64,000 nt of DNA from Novosphingobium sp. EMRT-2 (GCF_005145025.1 NZ_CP039695.1:1421501-1485500); one strand, 5' to 3'. Shown: positions 55,465-62,897, counted from the first letter of the stretch. The notes: generated from the letters alone by a model not told the origin. Made by a program: numbers and translations.

Positions 55465-56100
55465 ATGGCCAGACGTAGAGCCCCCGATACCGAGACTGAG
55501 CAGGATAACGGCGGCGTGTATAACCGCCCGAATGCCGAGGTCGCGCTCAAGATCCTCGACACCGAGATCAAGCCGCGCAAGGCGTTCATCCAGGAAAAGA
55601 CCGGCGACCTTTCCGACCCCTACAAGCGGGTCAAGGACGAGTGCCACTTCCCGCGATCGATCCTCGACCTGATCGCCAAGTTCGACGGCATGGAAGACGC
55701 CAAGCGGGATCACAACCTGCTCGCCCTGCACCTCGCGCTTGAGCTTCGCGGCTATCGCCGTCCGCTCGATCTCGTTTCCATGGCGGAAGGCGCTCAGGGC
55801 AACGAGCCGATCGTGAAGGCCGGCGCCACCGGTGGTCGTCCGAGGCTGGCCACGGTGCCCGACCATACCGGCGGCGACGACGATCTTGCCGAAGCCGGCG
55901 GGGCCGATCCGACCAATCTCGACCTGGGCGGCGGCACGGATGGCGACAAGGCCAATCCGTTCGAAGCGACCGACGAGGAACTGTCCAAGCAGGAAGGCCG
56001 GGGCAAGAGCCGCGCCAAGGACAAGGACAAGGCCGAGCCCGGATACGGCACCAGTGCCGCGGCGATGGCCGCCATGTCCGGTTCCACGCAACTCAACTGA
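55465..56100 (+). CDS. Hypothetical phage early protein
   Basis: 211 residues from ATG 55465 after AGGAGGCCGCC; an earlier GTG (55342) is possible. Conserved-looking core VALKILDTEIKPRKAFIQEK and PRSILDLIAKFDGMEDAKRD, then a Gly/Asp/Lys-rich disordered tail. Lies between early genes and the RuvC-like nuclease. I do not recognise the family. Confidence 0.7.
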   Translation: MARRRAPDTETEQDNGGVYNRPNAEVALKILDTEIKPRKAFIQEKTGDLSDPYKRVKDECHFPRSILDLIAKFDGMEDAKRDHNLLALHLALELRGYRRPLDLVSMAEGAQGNEPIVKAGATGGRPRLATVPDHTGGDDDLAEAGGADPTNLDLGGGTDGDKANPFEATDEELSKQEGRGKSRAKDKDKAEPGYGTSAAAMAAMSGSTQLN

Positions 56101-56154
56101 CCATTTCCGGGCGGGGCCGAAATGGTGCCCGCCCGGGTCTGCCGGAGCGTCATA

Positions 56155-56823
56155 ATGCAATACGCTGCTTTCGACCTGGCCAAATCTTGCTCCGGATGGG
56201 CTGTCCAGATGGAGGGAGACATCCGGGAGAAGTTTTCAGGAAGTTCATGGCTTAAGGCACTCGAGCGCCTTCGCCTAAGCAATGTCAGCCGAAATTGGCG
56301 TGTGTTTGAGGATCCCAAGCGTGGCGTAATTTCGGTAGCTCACGGTTATTGGATTTTGGCCACCGAATTTGACGATGAAGGTCAGTGCCTCGCGCTTCTT
56401 CACGAGAACCTTGCAATACTTCACGAGGTTTTCGGATTTGACGCGATGTTATACGAACGATCTCTTACCCCGGAGCAGAGGGGTGGTAGGTCGAATGAAG
56501 CAAATGACGTCCTTATCGAACTGAATGGTCATGCAAAAAGCTTCTATTTTGCGTATCGCCGCGCCGGATTGATGCGCACCATTCAAGGAATTCATCGAGC
56601 TTCATGGCAAACTGGATTTCTCGGCGGAGTTAAGCGCGGAACCAAGCGCAAGGAACTTACCGAACTCTATGTAGATCGCGCCAGAGAATACGGTTTCGTA
56701 TTTCGTAAGCCCGATGAAGCCGCTGCACTCGGCATCCTCACGTATGGAATGCTTTCACGAAAAGAGCATGTCCCGTGGGTCTTGGACGAAGTGCTGAGAC
56801 CTATGGCGGAAGCGCGCGCATGA
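56155..56823 (+). CDS. RuvC-like (RNase H fold) phage nuclease
   Basis: 222 residues from ATG 56155. The first strand AAFDLAKSCSGWAV, a second acid in DAMLYERSL and the C-terminal RKPDEAAALGIL (a DEAxA-type motif) fit RuvC/phage Holliday-junction resolvases. It would resolve recombination or replication intermediates. Base use is markedly AT-richer than its neighbours, suggesting separate origin. It overlaps the next gene by 4 bp (ATGA). Confidence 0.72.
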   Translation: MQYAAFDLAKSCSGWAVQMEGDIREKFSGSSWLKALERLRLSNVSRNWRVFEDPKRGVISVAHGYWILATEFDDEGQCLALLHENLAILHEVFGFDAMLYERSLTPEQRGGRSNEANDVLIELNGHAKSFYFAYRRAGLMRTIQGIHRASWQTGFLGGVKRGTKRKELTELYVDRAREYGFVFRKPDEAAALGILTYGMLSRKEHVPWVLDEVLRPMAEARA

Positions 56824-57098
56824 AGAAGCTCAGCCTCACCCACGCTGCCCGCGCCGCCCGCCGTCGCCTGATCCTGCGTGAGTACCGCGCCGGCATGAAG
56901 GCGGAAGCCTTGGCCGAGCGCTACGGCGTCAGCCCTCGCACGGTCCGTCACTATGCTGCCGACGCCAAGGTCCAGCGCCCACGGGGACGTCCCAGCGTGT
57001 GGCCGGAGTGCCCGCCCGACCAGTTGCGGATCTTCCGCAAACTCGCGCGTGAAGTCGGCGCCATAGCGGCCCGTGCTGCAATGGAAGGCGCCCGATGA
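56820..57098 (+). CDS. HTH DNA-binding phage protein
   Basis: 92 residues; basic N-terminus and an HTH: KAEALAERYGVSPRTVRHYA, then DAKVQRPRGRPSVW (AT-hook-like RPRGRP). Coupled to both neighbours by ATGA overlaps. Probably a regulator or accessory of replication. Confidence 0.72.
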   Translation: MKKLSLTHAARAARRRLILREYRAGMKAEALAERYGVSPRTVRHYAADAKVQRPRGRPSVWPECPPDQLRIFRKLAREVGAIAARAAMEGAR

Positions 57099-57376
57099 GC
57101 GAGCGCATCGAAATGCTGCGCCAGAAGGCGCGCGAGGAAGCGGCCGAGCGCGAGCTGAGCTTCATCCACGCGAACCGGACCACCGGGATGCGGCACGACA
57201 TCGGCGCGGCCGAGCATTCGTCTGCCGGTATCCGCTGGTTCGGCGGCGTGCGCTCCCTTGGCGGCATCCGTGGCGGCGACATCGAGAATGGCGGCCAGAT
57301 CGTCGCCGACCGCTCGCCCTGCCCGCGTTGTGGCATCCGAAGTGACATCGGCTGCAAGCATCGGAGGCCAGCATGA
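57095..57376 (+). CDS. Phage protein with C-terminal zinc-binding motif
   Basis: 93 residues: helical start (EMLRQKAREEAAERELSFIH), Gly-rich middle, and CPRCGIRSDIGCKH near the C-terminus, a likely zinc site. Coupled to both neighbours. Unknown function. Confidence 0.68.
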   Translation: MSERIEMLRQKAREEAAERELSFIHANRTTGMRHDIGAAEHSSAGIRWFGGVRSLGGIRGGDIENGGQIVADRSPCPRCGIRSDIGCKHRRPA

Positions 57377-57576
57377 TCCCGATCCGTGGCACGAGAGCCG
57401 CGCCGCCGCGCTGGCCCTACACCGATCACCGGACGATCGCGGAAGTCGATGCGGCGATGGCGCGCCCCGATACCGTGCCGCCGAACAAGACCTGGTGCGA
57501 GCATTGCCGCGTGGCGTTGTCGGCCAAGCAGATCGGGTCGTGCGTGCGTGCGGCGTGCCCGGTGAGGATCTGGTAG
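57373..57576 (+). CDS. Small phage protein with Cys motif
   Basis: 67 residues: TDHRTIAEVDAAMARPDTVP, then CEHCRVALSAKQIGSC and CPVRIW, four or five cysteines that may bind zinc. Coupled to the gene before (ATGA). Unknown. Confidence 0.62.
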   Translation: MIPIRGTRAAPPRWPYTDHRTIAEVDAAMARPDTVPPNKTWCEHCRVALSAKQIGSCVRAACPVRIW

Positions 57577-57581
57577 CCACG

Positions 57582-57815
57582 ATGGACCTCGACCAGACCC
57601 CCACCATGTGCTGCCCCGATCAGGACCGGATCAAGGACGTCGAAACGCGCGATGGAAGCGCCGTGGCGGACGTACACCGGCACAAGGGCCTGTTGCGCGG
57701 CTTCATCCTTGAAAGCGGCTCCTACGGCACACGCCGGCGGCTGATGCACTGGCTGCGGAATGGGCGTCTGACGCGGGCCGTGGAGCATCCTCAGGATCTC
57801 AGGAGGGTGCGGTGA
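57582..57815 (+). CDS. Small phage protein (77 aa)
   Basis: ATG 57582, 5 bp after the previous stop. Begins DLDQTPTMCCPDQDRIKDVE and ends LMHWLRNGRLTRAVEHPQDL. Coupled to the next gene (GTGA). No family recognised. Confidence 0.6.
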   Translation: MDLDQTPTMCCPDQDRIKDVETRDGSAVADVHRHKGLLRGFILESGSYGTRRRLMHWLRNGRLTRAVEHPQDLRRVR

Positions 57816-57988
57816 AGCGCAAGATCAAGCACGCAGACGGACGCGCCGCCGAAATGGCGTTTGAGGTCCATGCGGCCCTGCTCCGTACCGAAACAGCAAC
57901 CCCGTCCCTGCGCGACAATCCGCTTTGGATCATGCTCCGCCAGGACGCCTACGAAACCTTCTATCTCGCGCTGGACAAGATCATATGA
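57812..57988 (+). CDS. Small phage protein (58 aa)
   Basis: GTG 57812 overlaps the previous stop and the TGA overlaps the helicase ATG (ATGA). Reads KRKIKHADGRAAEMAFEVHA then NPLWIMLRQDAYETFYLALD. Unknown, but both couplings support it. Confidence 0.6.
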   Translation: MKRKIKHADGRAAEMAFEVHAALLRTETATPSLRDNPLWIMLRQDAYETFYLALDKII

Positions 57989-58938
57989 ATGCGCAGACCG
58001 CAGAAATCACCGAGCTTCCGCCGCCGGCCGACATCTCGAATGTCGAGGCCGAAGCGTTTCTTCTTGGCTGCATGATGACAAATCGTGCCGCGATTGATCG
58101 CGTTGCGGACATCCTGCGCGCCGAGGACTTTCGGCACCCGCTGCATGGTCGCATTTTCGAAACGCTGGTACATCAGGCATCGCTTGGGCGCGGCACTTCG
58201 CCGATCGCCATCAAGGGTATGTTCGAAGGCGATCAAGACTTAGCCGATCTAGGGGGGGCCAGTTATCTCGCCAAATTGACCGGCGACAATTCCATCGGCG
58301 TGCTCGACGAGCGCGAGTTTGCCCGCCAGATCATCGACCTCGCCGATCGCCGCCGGATGCGCGCCGGGCTGCTCGAAGCCGTCGCCAAATGCTCGGACTT
58401 GAACGCGCCGCTTCTTGAAATCGCATCCTGCGCCGACGCCGCTGTATCTGCCCGCGCCGAGACTGGCCTGGTCGAAGCCGATGCCGCCGATTGCGTGGCA
58501 TCGTTCATGGCCGAGATGGATGATGATTCCACCGGGGTTCGCTGCGTCAACATTCCCGCGATGGACGATCTTCTCGGTGGCCCTCGCCCCAAGAGCCTGA
58601 CGATCCTTGGCGGTCGCCCCGGCATGGGCAAGACCGCTGTCGCCTGCTCCTACGCCCGCGGCGCCGCCAACAATGGGCACGGCGTCCTGTTTGTCACGCT
58701 GGAAATGGCCAAGGAAGAACTGATCGGACGAATGATCGCCGAAGCGCTGTTCGACAACGAGAAGCAGCGCGTGCCCTACAGCGTCCTGCGAGGCCGCCCG
58801 AACCATTGGGAGCGGCAACAGATCGAAATGGCCGGGAACTACCTCTCCAGCCTGCCCCTGACCGTCGTGGATACGCGCGCATCGATGGGCGGATTTCCAC
58901 GAGCGAAGGCACCCTTGGCGACGACGAGGTCGCCGTGA
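57985..58938 (+). pseudogene. dnaB: Replicative DNA helicase DnaB, truncated by deletion
   Basis: The N-terminal domain (NVEAEAFLLGCMMTNRAAID; RIFETLVHQASLGRGT) and the start of the RecA-like motor (ILGGRPGMGKTAVACSYARG, Walker A; LFVTLEMAKEELIGRM) are normal. After LPLTVVDTRASMGG, at about 58890, the sequence loses homology and ends 17 codons later, so the protein has about 317 residues instead of about 450-500. Walker B, the arginine finger and the DNA-binding loops are missing. The junction carries a fragment of a different gene. Confidence 0.85.
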
Positions 58939-58964
58939 TCCCGATCAGCATCCTCACCGCCTGA
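58893..58964 (+). pseudogene. 3' remnant of a tail-region gene
   Basis: In a frame different from dnaB, 24 codons read ISTSEGTLGDDEVAVIPISI and LTA then stop. This has the look of the end of a virion gene, and it lies just before the tail tube gene, where a tail terminator or completion gene is expected. It has no start of its own. Confidence 0.5.
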
Positions 58965-58998
58965 CAACCTGTTTCCCGGCCTTCCGGCCACCACCTTG

Positions 58999-59021
58999 CC
59001 CCGCCGCTTTGGCGGGGTTTT
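58999..59021 (+). terminator. Intrinsic terminator before the tail tube gene
   Basis: CCCCGCC (58999-59005), loop GCTTT, GGCGGGG (59011-59017), then TTTT. A strong hairpin 17 bp before the tail tube ATG, so that gene probably needs its own promoter or antitermination. Confidence 0.85.
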
Positions 59022-59037
59022 CTATGGAGTAGTGCAA

Positions 59038-59799
59038 ATGGCACAGTACGGATTCGGCGCGGGCGTCCTTGTCGGCACCGCGCAGTCGGATGCCGCGGGC
59101 AACGCGATCGCCGCGCCCACCCCGATCCAGTTCGGGATCATGCAGGAAGCATCGGTCGACTTCTCGTTCGACATCAAGGAGCTGTTCGGCCAGTACCAGT
59201 TCCCGGTCGCGATCGGGCGCGGCAAGGGCAAGATCGCGGGCAAGTCGAAGTTTGCGCAGCTCAACGGCCTGACCATCAACTCGCTGTTCTTCGGCCAGAC
59301 GCTGCTTTCCGGCGAAATCGGCGAAGTGATCGACACGACGGGGACGGCCATTCCGGCAACCCCCTTCACGATCACGCCGACCGTGCCGAACTCCGGCACC
59401 TGGACGAACGATCTCGGCGTGCTCGACCCCAACGGCCTCCCCATGACCCGCGTGGTCAGCGGGCCGACGGCGGGGCAGTACAGCGTCAGCGCCGGGGCTT
59501 ATGTATTCGCAGCGGCCGACACGGGCAAGGTTGTCCGCATCAGCTACCAGTACACCGCGACGTCGACGACGAAGAAAAAACTTGCGATCAGCAACGTGCT
59601 GATGGGCTACGCCCCGCAGTTCCGGGCCGACCTGCTCGTGCCCTACGGCGGCAAGCAATTCGTCCTCACGCTGCCGGCGTGCATTGGCACCAAGCTTTCG
59701 TTCGCGACGAAGCTCGACGACTTCATGGTCCCCGAGTTCGACTTCTCGGCCTTCGCGGACGCCGCCGGCAACGTCGCCTATCTCGCAACCTCGGAGTAA
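59038..59799 (+). CDS. Phage tail tube protein
   Basis: 253 residues from ATG 59038 (GGAG upstream). It has beta-rich, repetitive strand pattern (VDFSFDIKELFGQYQFPVAI, GKIAGKSKFAQLNGLTINSL) and a C-terminal DDFMVPEFDFSAFADAAG, as in siphophage major tail proteins. An Ig-like insertion (PFTITPTVPNSG, RISYQYTATS) is present in the middle. It is followed by tail assembly chaperones. Confidence 0.75.
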   Translation: MAQYGFGAGVLVGTAQSDAAGNAIAAPTPIQFGIMQEASVDFSFDIKELFGQYQFPVAIGRGKGKIAGKSKFAQLNGLTINSLFFGQTLLSGEIGEVIDTTGTAIPATPFTITPTVPNSGTWTNDLGVLDPNGLPMTRVVSGPTAGQYSVSAGAYVFAAADTGKVVRISYQYTATSTTKKKLAISNVLMGYAPQFRADLLVPYGGKQFVLTLPACIGTKLSFATKLDDFMVPEFDFSAFADAAGNVAYLATSE

Positions 59800-59806
59800 C
59801 GAAACC

Positions 59807-60148
59807 ATGATCCCCGGCATCCCCATGCAGCTCGGCGACGGAAAGACCTACACCATCCCGCCGCTGACACTCGGCTCCCTCGAGGATCTTCAAGACCGGA
59901 TCGACGCCGTCTCCGGCATGGACAAGGCATCGATCGCGACGATGATCGATGTCGCCCTGGCCGCGCTCAGGCGCAACTACCCGGACCTCACCCGCGAAGA
60001 AGTAGGCGGCCTGATCGACGTTGCGAACATGGACGAGGTTTTCACCTCGGCGCTCGACGCATCTGGTCTCAAGCGAAAGGCTCTGGAGGCTGAGGCCGCC
60101 GAAGCGCAAGGCGCGCCGGAGGGAAACGCACCAACCGAGAGCGAATAA
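59807..60148 (+). CDS. Tail assembly chaperone (gpG-like)
   Basis: 113 residues: LPPLTLGSLEDLQDRIDAVS-type start, then TREEVGGLIDVANMDEVFTS and a Glu/Ala-rich end. In siphophages the gene after the tail tube encodes gpG, and a -1 frameshift near its end makes a longer gpGT. A slippery site G GGA AAC is at 60121-60127, seven codons before the stop. Confidence 0.75.
   Translation: MIPGIPMQLGDGKTYTIPPLTLGSLEDLQDRIDAVSGMDKASIATMIDVALAALRRNYPDLTREEVGGLIDVANMDEVFTSALDASGLKRKALEAEAAEAQGAPEGNAPTESE
60121..60127 (+). promoter_or_regulatory. Slippery heptamer for -1 ribosomal frameshift
   Basis: G GGA AAC in the gpG frame, a canonical X XXY YYZ site close to lambda's G GGA AAG. Slipping back moves ribosomes into the frame of the next ORF, which is open from here (RTNRERITALIAWLATMTGW) to its stop at 60465 without interruption. 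Confidence 0.72.
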
Positions 60149-60465
60149 CCGCTCTCATCGCCTGGCTCGCGACCATGACCGGATGGACGTGGGATCAATG
60201 CCGGGCACTCGACCTTCCCCGTGTCGATGCCCTCCGTGCCGCCTGGCGGGACAATCCGCCGCTGGCGATCACGATGCGAATGGCGGCCGAAGCGCTGGGC
60301 GCGCGGTTCGATGGAGCGAGCAAGCCAAATGCCGCGCCGGCCGAGGAGACGGCGCGCGGCGAGCAGGCAGATCCGCACGCCTTGATGGCCGCGCTGGGTC
60401 AGTCCGAGCCTGTGCCCTATGTGGCTCCGAAGAGGGGAATTGCGCTTCCTACAGACGGCGGTTGA
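60127..60465 (+). CDS. Tail chaperone T-extension (expressed by -1 frameshift)
   Basis: 112 residues in the -1 frame after the slippery site; an internal ATG at 60175 alone would give 96 residues. The segment RITALIAWLATMTGWTWDQC, DLPRVDALRAAWRDNPPLAI resembles tail chaperone T domains. The last few residues (GIALPTDGG) lie over the convergent gene at 60449, so the natural end may be lost. Confidence 0.65.
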   Translation, partial: RTNRERITALIAWLATMTGWTWDQCRALDLPRVDALRAAWRDNPPLAITMRMAAEALGARFDGASKPNAAPAEETARGEQADPHALMAALGQSEPVPYVAPKRGIALPTDGG

Positions 60466-60973
60466 CGCGATCGGTCAGAATGAAAACTGCCTTCGGGCAG
60501 CTCTTGTTGAAGTACGAAGCCTCTTCCTTGGGCGATCCATCCTTGAAGGCAACGAATGATCGGTTCATCCCACCGAACCCGTTTCGCGCCCGATACTCTA
60601 TGCAGACAAGCGACCCGGCATCATCCGTGCCGATCCGCTCTACGACGAGCGAATCGGGGTCTCTCAGCGCGGCCTTAACGGCCTTAGCCGCCGCGACCGC
60701 AGATTTGAGCCTAGTCTGATCCGCTACCTGATCGGCACTCAAGGTTGGGGTCGCGGGGACGGTCGGCTTGATGTCCGGGTTGAAAACCAGAACAAGGCCA
60801 TTCGCGACCACTCCGAGACCAAGGAAGCAGAGGATGTAAAACCAGCACCCTCGCTTCTTTTTGGCGCTCAACTGCACCTGCTGCTGCTCGAAGTTGTAGC
60901 CGCAATGCTTGCACACAACCGCAGCGGCTTTGATGGTCTCGGCACACTTAGGGCACTGCTTTTCGTCCGACAT
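60449..60973 (-). CDS. Zinc-ribbon membrane protein
   Basis: 174 residues: a zinc ribbon at the N-terminus (CPKCAETIKAAAVVCKHCG), one membrane helix (WFYILCFLGLGVVANGLVLV), then an alpha/beta domain (VKAALRDPDSLVVERIGTDD; IEYRARNGFGGMNRSFVAFK). Zinc-ribbon/TM proteins of this sort are frequent prophage cargo. It is tail-to-tail with the tail chaperone gene, overlapping it by 17 bp. Confidence 0.78.
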   Translation of the reverse strand: MSDEKQCPKCAETIKAAAVVCKHCGYNFEQQQVQLSAKKKRGCWFYILCFLGLGVVANGLVLVFNPDIKPTVPATPTLSADQVADQTRLKSAVAAAKAVKAALRDPDSLVVERIGTDDAGSLVCIEYRARNGFGGMNRSFVAFKDGSPKEEASYFNKSCPKAVFILTDRVNRRL

Positions 60974-61084
60974 GTGAAACCCCTCTTTCGGCGCAGAGAT
61001 TATTCACTGTCGGCAGATAGTCCAGCGTTAGGGCGTCGTGAGCCATTCACCGCCGTTGTGGGTTCGAACTGCGAGTGAAATGGA

Positions 61085-61101
61085 GGTGGCTCACTGCCAC
61101 C
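61085..61101. other. Short hairpin upstream of the zinc-ribbon gene
   Basis: GGTGGC, loop TCACT, GCCACC: a 6-bp perfect stem in the 231-bp gap between two leftward genes. No T-run, so its role is unclear. Confidence 0.35.
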
Positions 61102-61123
61102 CCCATCCATCACGGTTCAGCGC

Positions 61124-61188
61124 CTGCCTAGCCCCGCCATGCCAAGCCACGCCTTGCTGAGCCATACCGTTCCATACCTTGCCTTGCC
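61124..61188. repeat. Array of 13 pentamers, consensus NNGCC
   Basis: ctgcc tagcc ccgcc atgcc aagcc and so on, 13 units in strict 5-bp phase, nine of them exactly NNGCC. It starts 16 bp past the stop of the leftward gene at 61205. On the minus strand it reads GGCNN. Apart from this array and the hairpin I see nothing in the 60974-61204 gap. Confidence 0.7.
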
Positions 61189-61204
61189 TGCCATGTTTCG
61201 GGGC

Positions 61205-61669
61205 CTATTCGGCGCCCCGAGCCTCGTCGATTGCCGCAAAAACCTGCGCCAGTTCCACGAGCTCTGCGTAGCGCTTCCGCCACGCCTCCAGTTCCGTGAG
61301 CGCCGCCCTTAGAACCTGCTTGCGCAGATCGGGATCGCTCATCGCGTGAACGACGCTGGTGTAAGACCGGTCGCGCTCCTGCACAACCGATACGAACGCC
61401 CGCATCGGCTTCCGCTCTTCCGCCGCCTCAACCACGACCTCAATCGACCGGATGATGCCTCTGGCCTGATCGACGCGGTAATTCTGCGCCGCCACGTTGT
61501 CATCCCACTCGAACAGGTCGTGCAGCGGGTTCTTGGCGGCCTTGGCAGTGTGAACCACCCATTCCGGCTCAAGGCGGCCATTGTGGCGAACGCGGATGCG
61601 CTCAAGTTCGTCGCCGGCCGCCTGGGGGTCAACGGAGATCCGGGCGCCCTCTTTCCAGCGGTAGATCAT
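61205..61669 (-). CDS. Conserved phage protein, unknown function
   Basis: 154 residues from ATG 61669 (ATGA overlap with the upstream gene). It has YRWKEGARISVDPQAAGDEL, NPLHDLFEWDDNVAAQNYRV and a long C-terminal helix. I recall this pattern in many siphophages, next to the gene that is also upstream here, but no function is known to me. Confidence 0.72.
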   Translation of the reverse strand: MIYRWKEGARISVDPQAAGDELERIRVRHNGRLEPEWVVHTAKAAKNPLHDLFEWDDNVAAQNYRVDQARGIIRSIEVVVEAAEERKPMRAFVSVVQERDRSYTSVVHAMSDPDLRKQVLRAALTELEAWRKRYAELVELAQVFAAIDEARGAE

Positions 61670-62244
61670 GCCTCTGCTCCTCCGACATGGAAGCGCCCAT
61701 AGGAGCCGTTCCGTTCCGGCCGCCATTCGCCAATCCCGACCCCAAAGCCGGCGACGTTGAGCAAGTTGGCAATTTGCTCGGCACTGATCGCGGACGTGTT
61801 GAACTTGATCTGGACCGGGATGCTCCACTCCGGAAACTCGGGGCGATAGCGAATGTCGGCGGTCCCCATGCCGACGCGGACCATGTCCTCGCGCGGCCGT
61901 GGTTCCCCGATCACCGGCAGCATTTCGGCGTCGATATGGAACGCGCCGCGCAAGACGGTCATCTTGGCGTCAACGTACCGCGCCGCCGAAACCATGGCAG
62001 CCTTCACCCCTATCGCGGGGAAGCCATAGGCTCCCGTCTCGGTGCGATAGAAGCAGGCTTCGTAATCGGCCTCGGGGTCTTTCGCCTCCTTGCCCTTGGA
62101 CGCCTTCTTCATCTGCTTGTCGAGCATCTGGCGCTTGGCCTTCTCGCTCCAGGCATGGACAATAAGGGGACTGTCCCCGATGAGCATGAGCGTGATCGTT
62201 TCGATTTGAAGCGCCGGGAGGATGATCTGTTGGGAGGCGGCCAT
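61666..62244 (-). CDS. Conserved phage protein with glycine-rich loop
   Basis: 192 residues. An N-terminal strand region (ITLMLIGDSPLIVHAWSEKA), basic helices (LDKQMKKASKGKEAKD), then AARYVDAKMTVLRGAFHIDA and a C-terminal GFGVGIGEWRPERNGSYGRF. The Gly-rich end recalls RAMP-type or nucleic-acid binding folds, but this is a weak analogy. Coupled to both neighbours (ATGA). Confidence 0.7.
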   Translation of the reverse strand: MAASQQIILPALQIETITLMLIGDSPLIVHAWSEKAKRQMLDKQMKKASKGKEAKDPEADYEACFYRTETGAYGFPAIGVKAAMVSAARYVDAKMTVLRGAFHIDAEMLPVIGEPRPREDMVRVGMGTADIRYRPEFPEWSIPVQIKFNTSAISAEQIANLLNVAGFGVGIGEWRPERNGSYGRFHVGGAEA

Positions 62245-62612
62245 TATGCGTTCCCTCCTGCAAGCCTGGCAATGTCGGCAAGAATGATATCGAAATCGCT
62301 TGCCTCAAGGATCATGTCCTCGCTGAAAGTCCGACACCAGCGCAGCTTCCATTCGACCGCGCGTAGATCTGGAGCCGGCATATCGAGCAGAACGCCTTCA
62401 GCTTTCACTAGCGCGTCACCCGACCCATTAAGGTAATTCTGCGCATCAGCCTCCGCTTTAGCCTTGATGCAATCCCGCATCGCAGCATCCCATTGCGCTC
62501 GAAGGCCGGGGCCATAGATGTTGACGGCGGCGGCCACCGGAGCGGCGGCAGCAAGTGCGATACCAGCGGATAGGAATCCGCGGCGATCTGATGTAGTGGC
62601 AATCGAAGCCAT
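62244..62612 (-). CDS. Exported phage protein with Tat-type signal
   Basis: 122 residues. The N-terminus TTSDRRGFLSAGIALAAAAP fits a twin-arginine signal (RRxFL followed by a mild hydrophobic stretch and AAA cleavage). The mature part is helical (LRAQWDAAMRDCIKAKAEAD; MILEASDFDIILADIARLAG). Similar Tat-like small proteins occur in alphaproteobacterial prophages. It overlaps the downstream gene (ATGA) and is divergent from the RHH gene. Confidence 0.7.
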   Translation of the reverse strand: MASIATTSDRRGFLSAGIALAAAAPVAAAVNIYGPGLRAQWDAAMRDCIKAKAEADAQNYLNGSGDALVKAEGVLLDMPAPDLRAVEWKLRWCRTFSEDMILEASDFDIILADIARLAGGNA

Positions 62613-62679
62613 GACCTGATCCTTCGGTGATCGGTTGCGGTTAGGGCGGCTTGAGAGGGCTCAATCTCTCTTGCCGCCC

Positions 62680-62703
62680 GCCTTTTATGCGCGTATAAAA
62701 GGC
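62680..62703. promoter_or_regulatory. 24-bp palindromic operator of the RHH gene
   Basis: GCCTTTTATGCGCGTATAAA followed by AGGC; 22 of 24 positions are symmetric. It ends 2 bp before the RHH ATG and contains a TATAAA-like stretch, the typical place for an autoregulatory operator. It also lies 68 bp upstream of the divergent Tat-signal gene. Confidence 0.7.
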
Positions 62704-62705
62704 GC

Positions 62706-62882
62706 ATGTCAACAATTAATCCGCGCAAAAAACCACGAGGCCGCCCGCCTGTCGAAAGCGAGGAGATCCGCGCTCGCGTGCAACAACCATTGCTAGGTAG
62801 GTTGGACGAATACGCGGAGAAGAATAATTTGCCGCGCTCTGAAGCCATCCGCCGCCTGGTCGAAAAGGGGCTGGGCAGCTAA
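62706..62882 (+). CDS. Ribbon-helix-helix (CopG/Arc-type) DNA-binding protein
   Basis: 58 residues. A basic N-terminal arm (NPRKKPRGRPP), then the RHH core RVQQPLLGRLDEYAEKNNLP and RSEAIRRLVEKGLGS. RHH proteins bind palindromes as dimers of dimers; the palindrome directly before its start is its likely site. The start leaves almost no leader. No toxin partner is evident downstream. Confidence 0.8.
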   Translation: MSTINPRKKPRGRPPVESEEIRARVQQPLLGRLDEYAEKNNLPRSEAIRRLVEKGLGS

Positions 62883-62897
62883 GACTTGCGACGCTTC

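Noticed and set aside
61666..62244. Assignment of the Gly-rich protein to a CRISPR Cas7/RAMP family
   Set aside because: Only the Gly-rich end is suggestive; no other Cas gene or repeat array is nearby.
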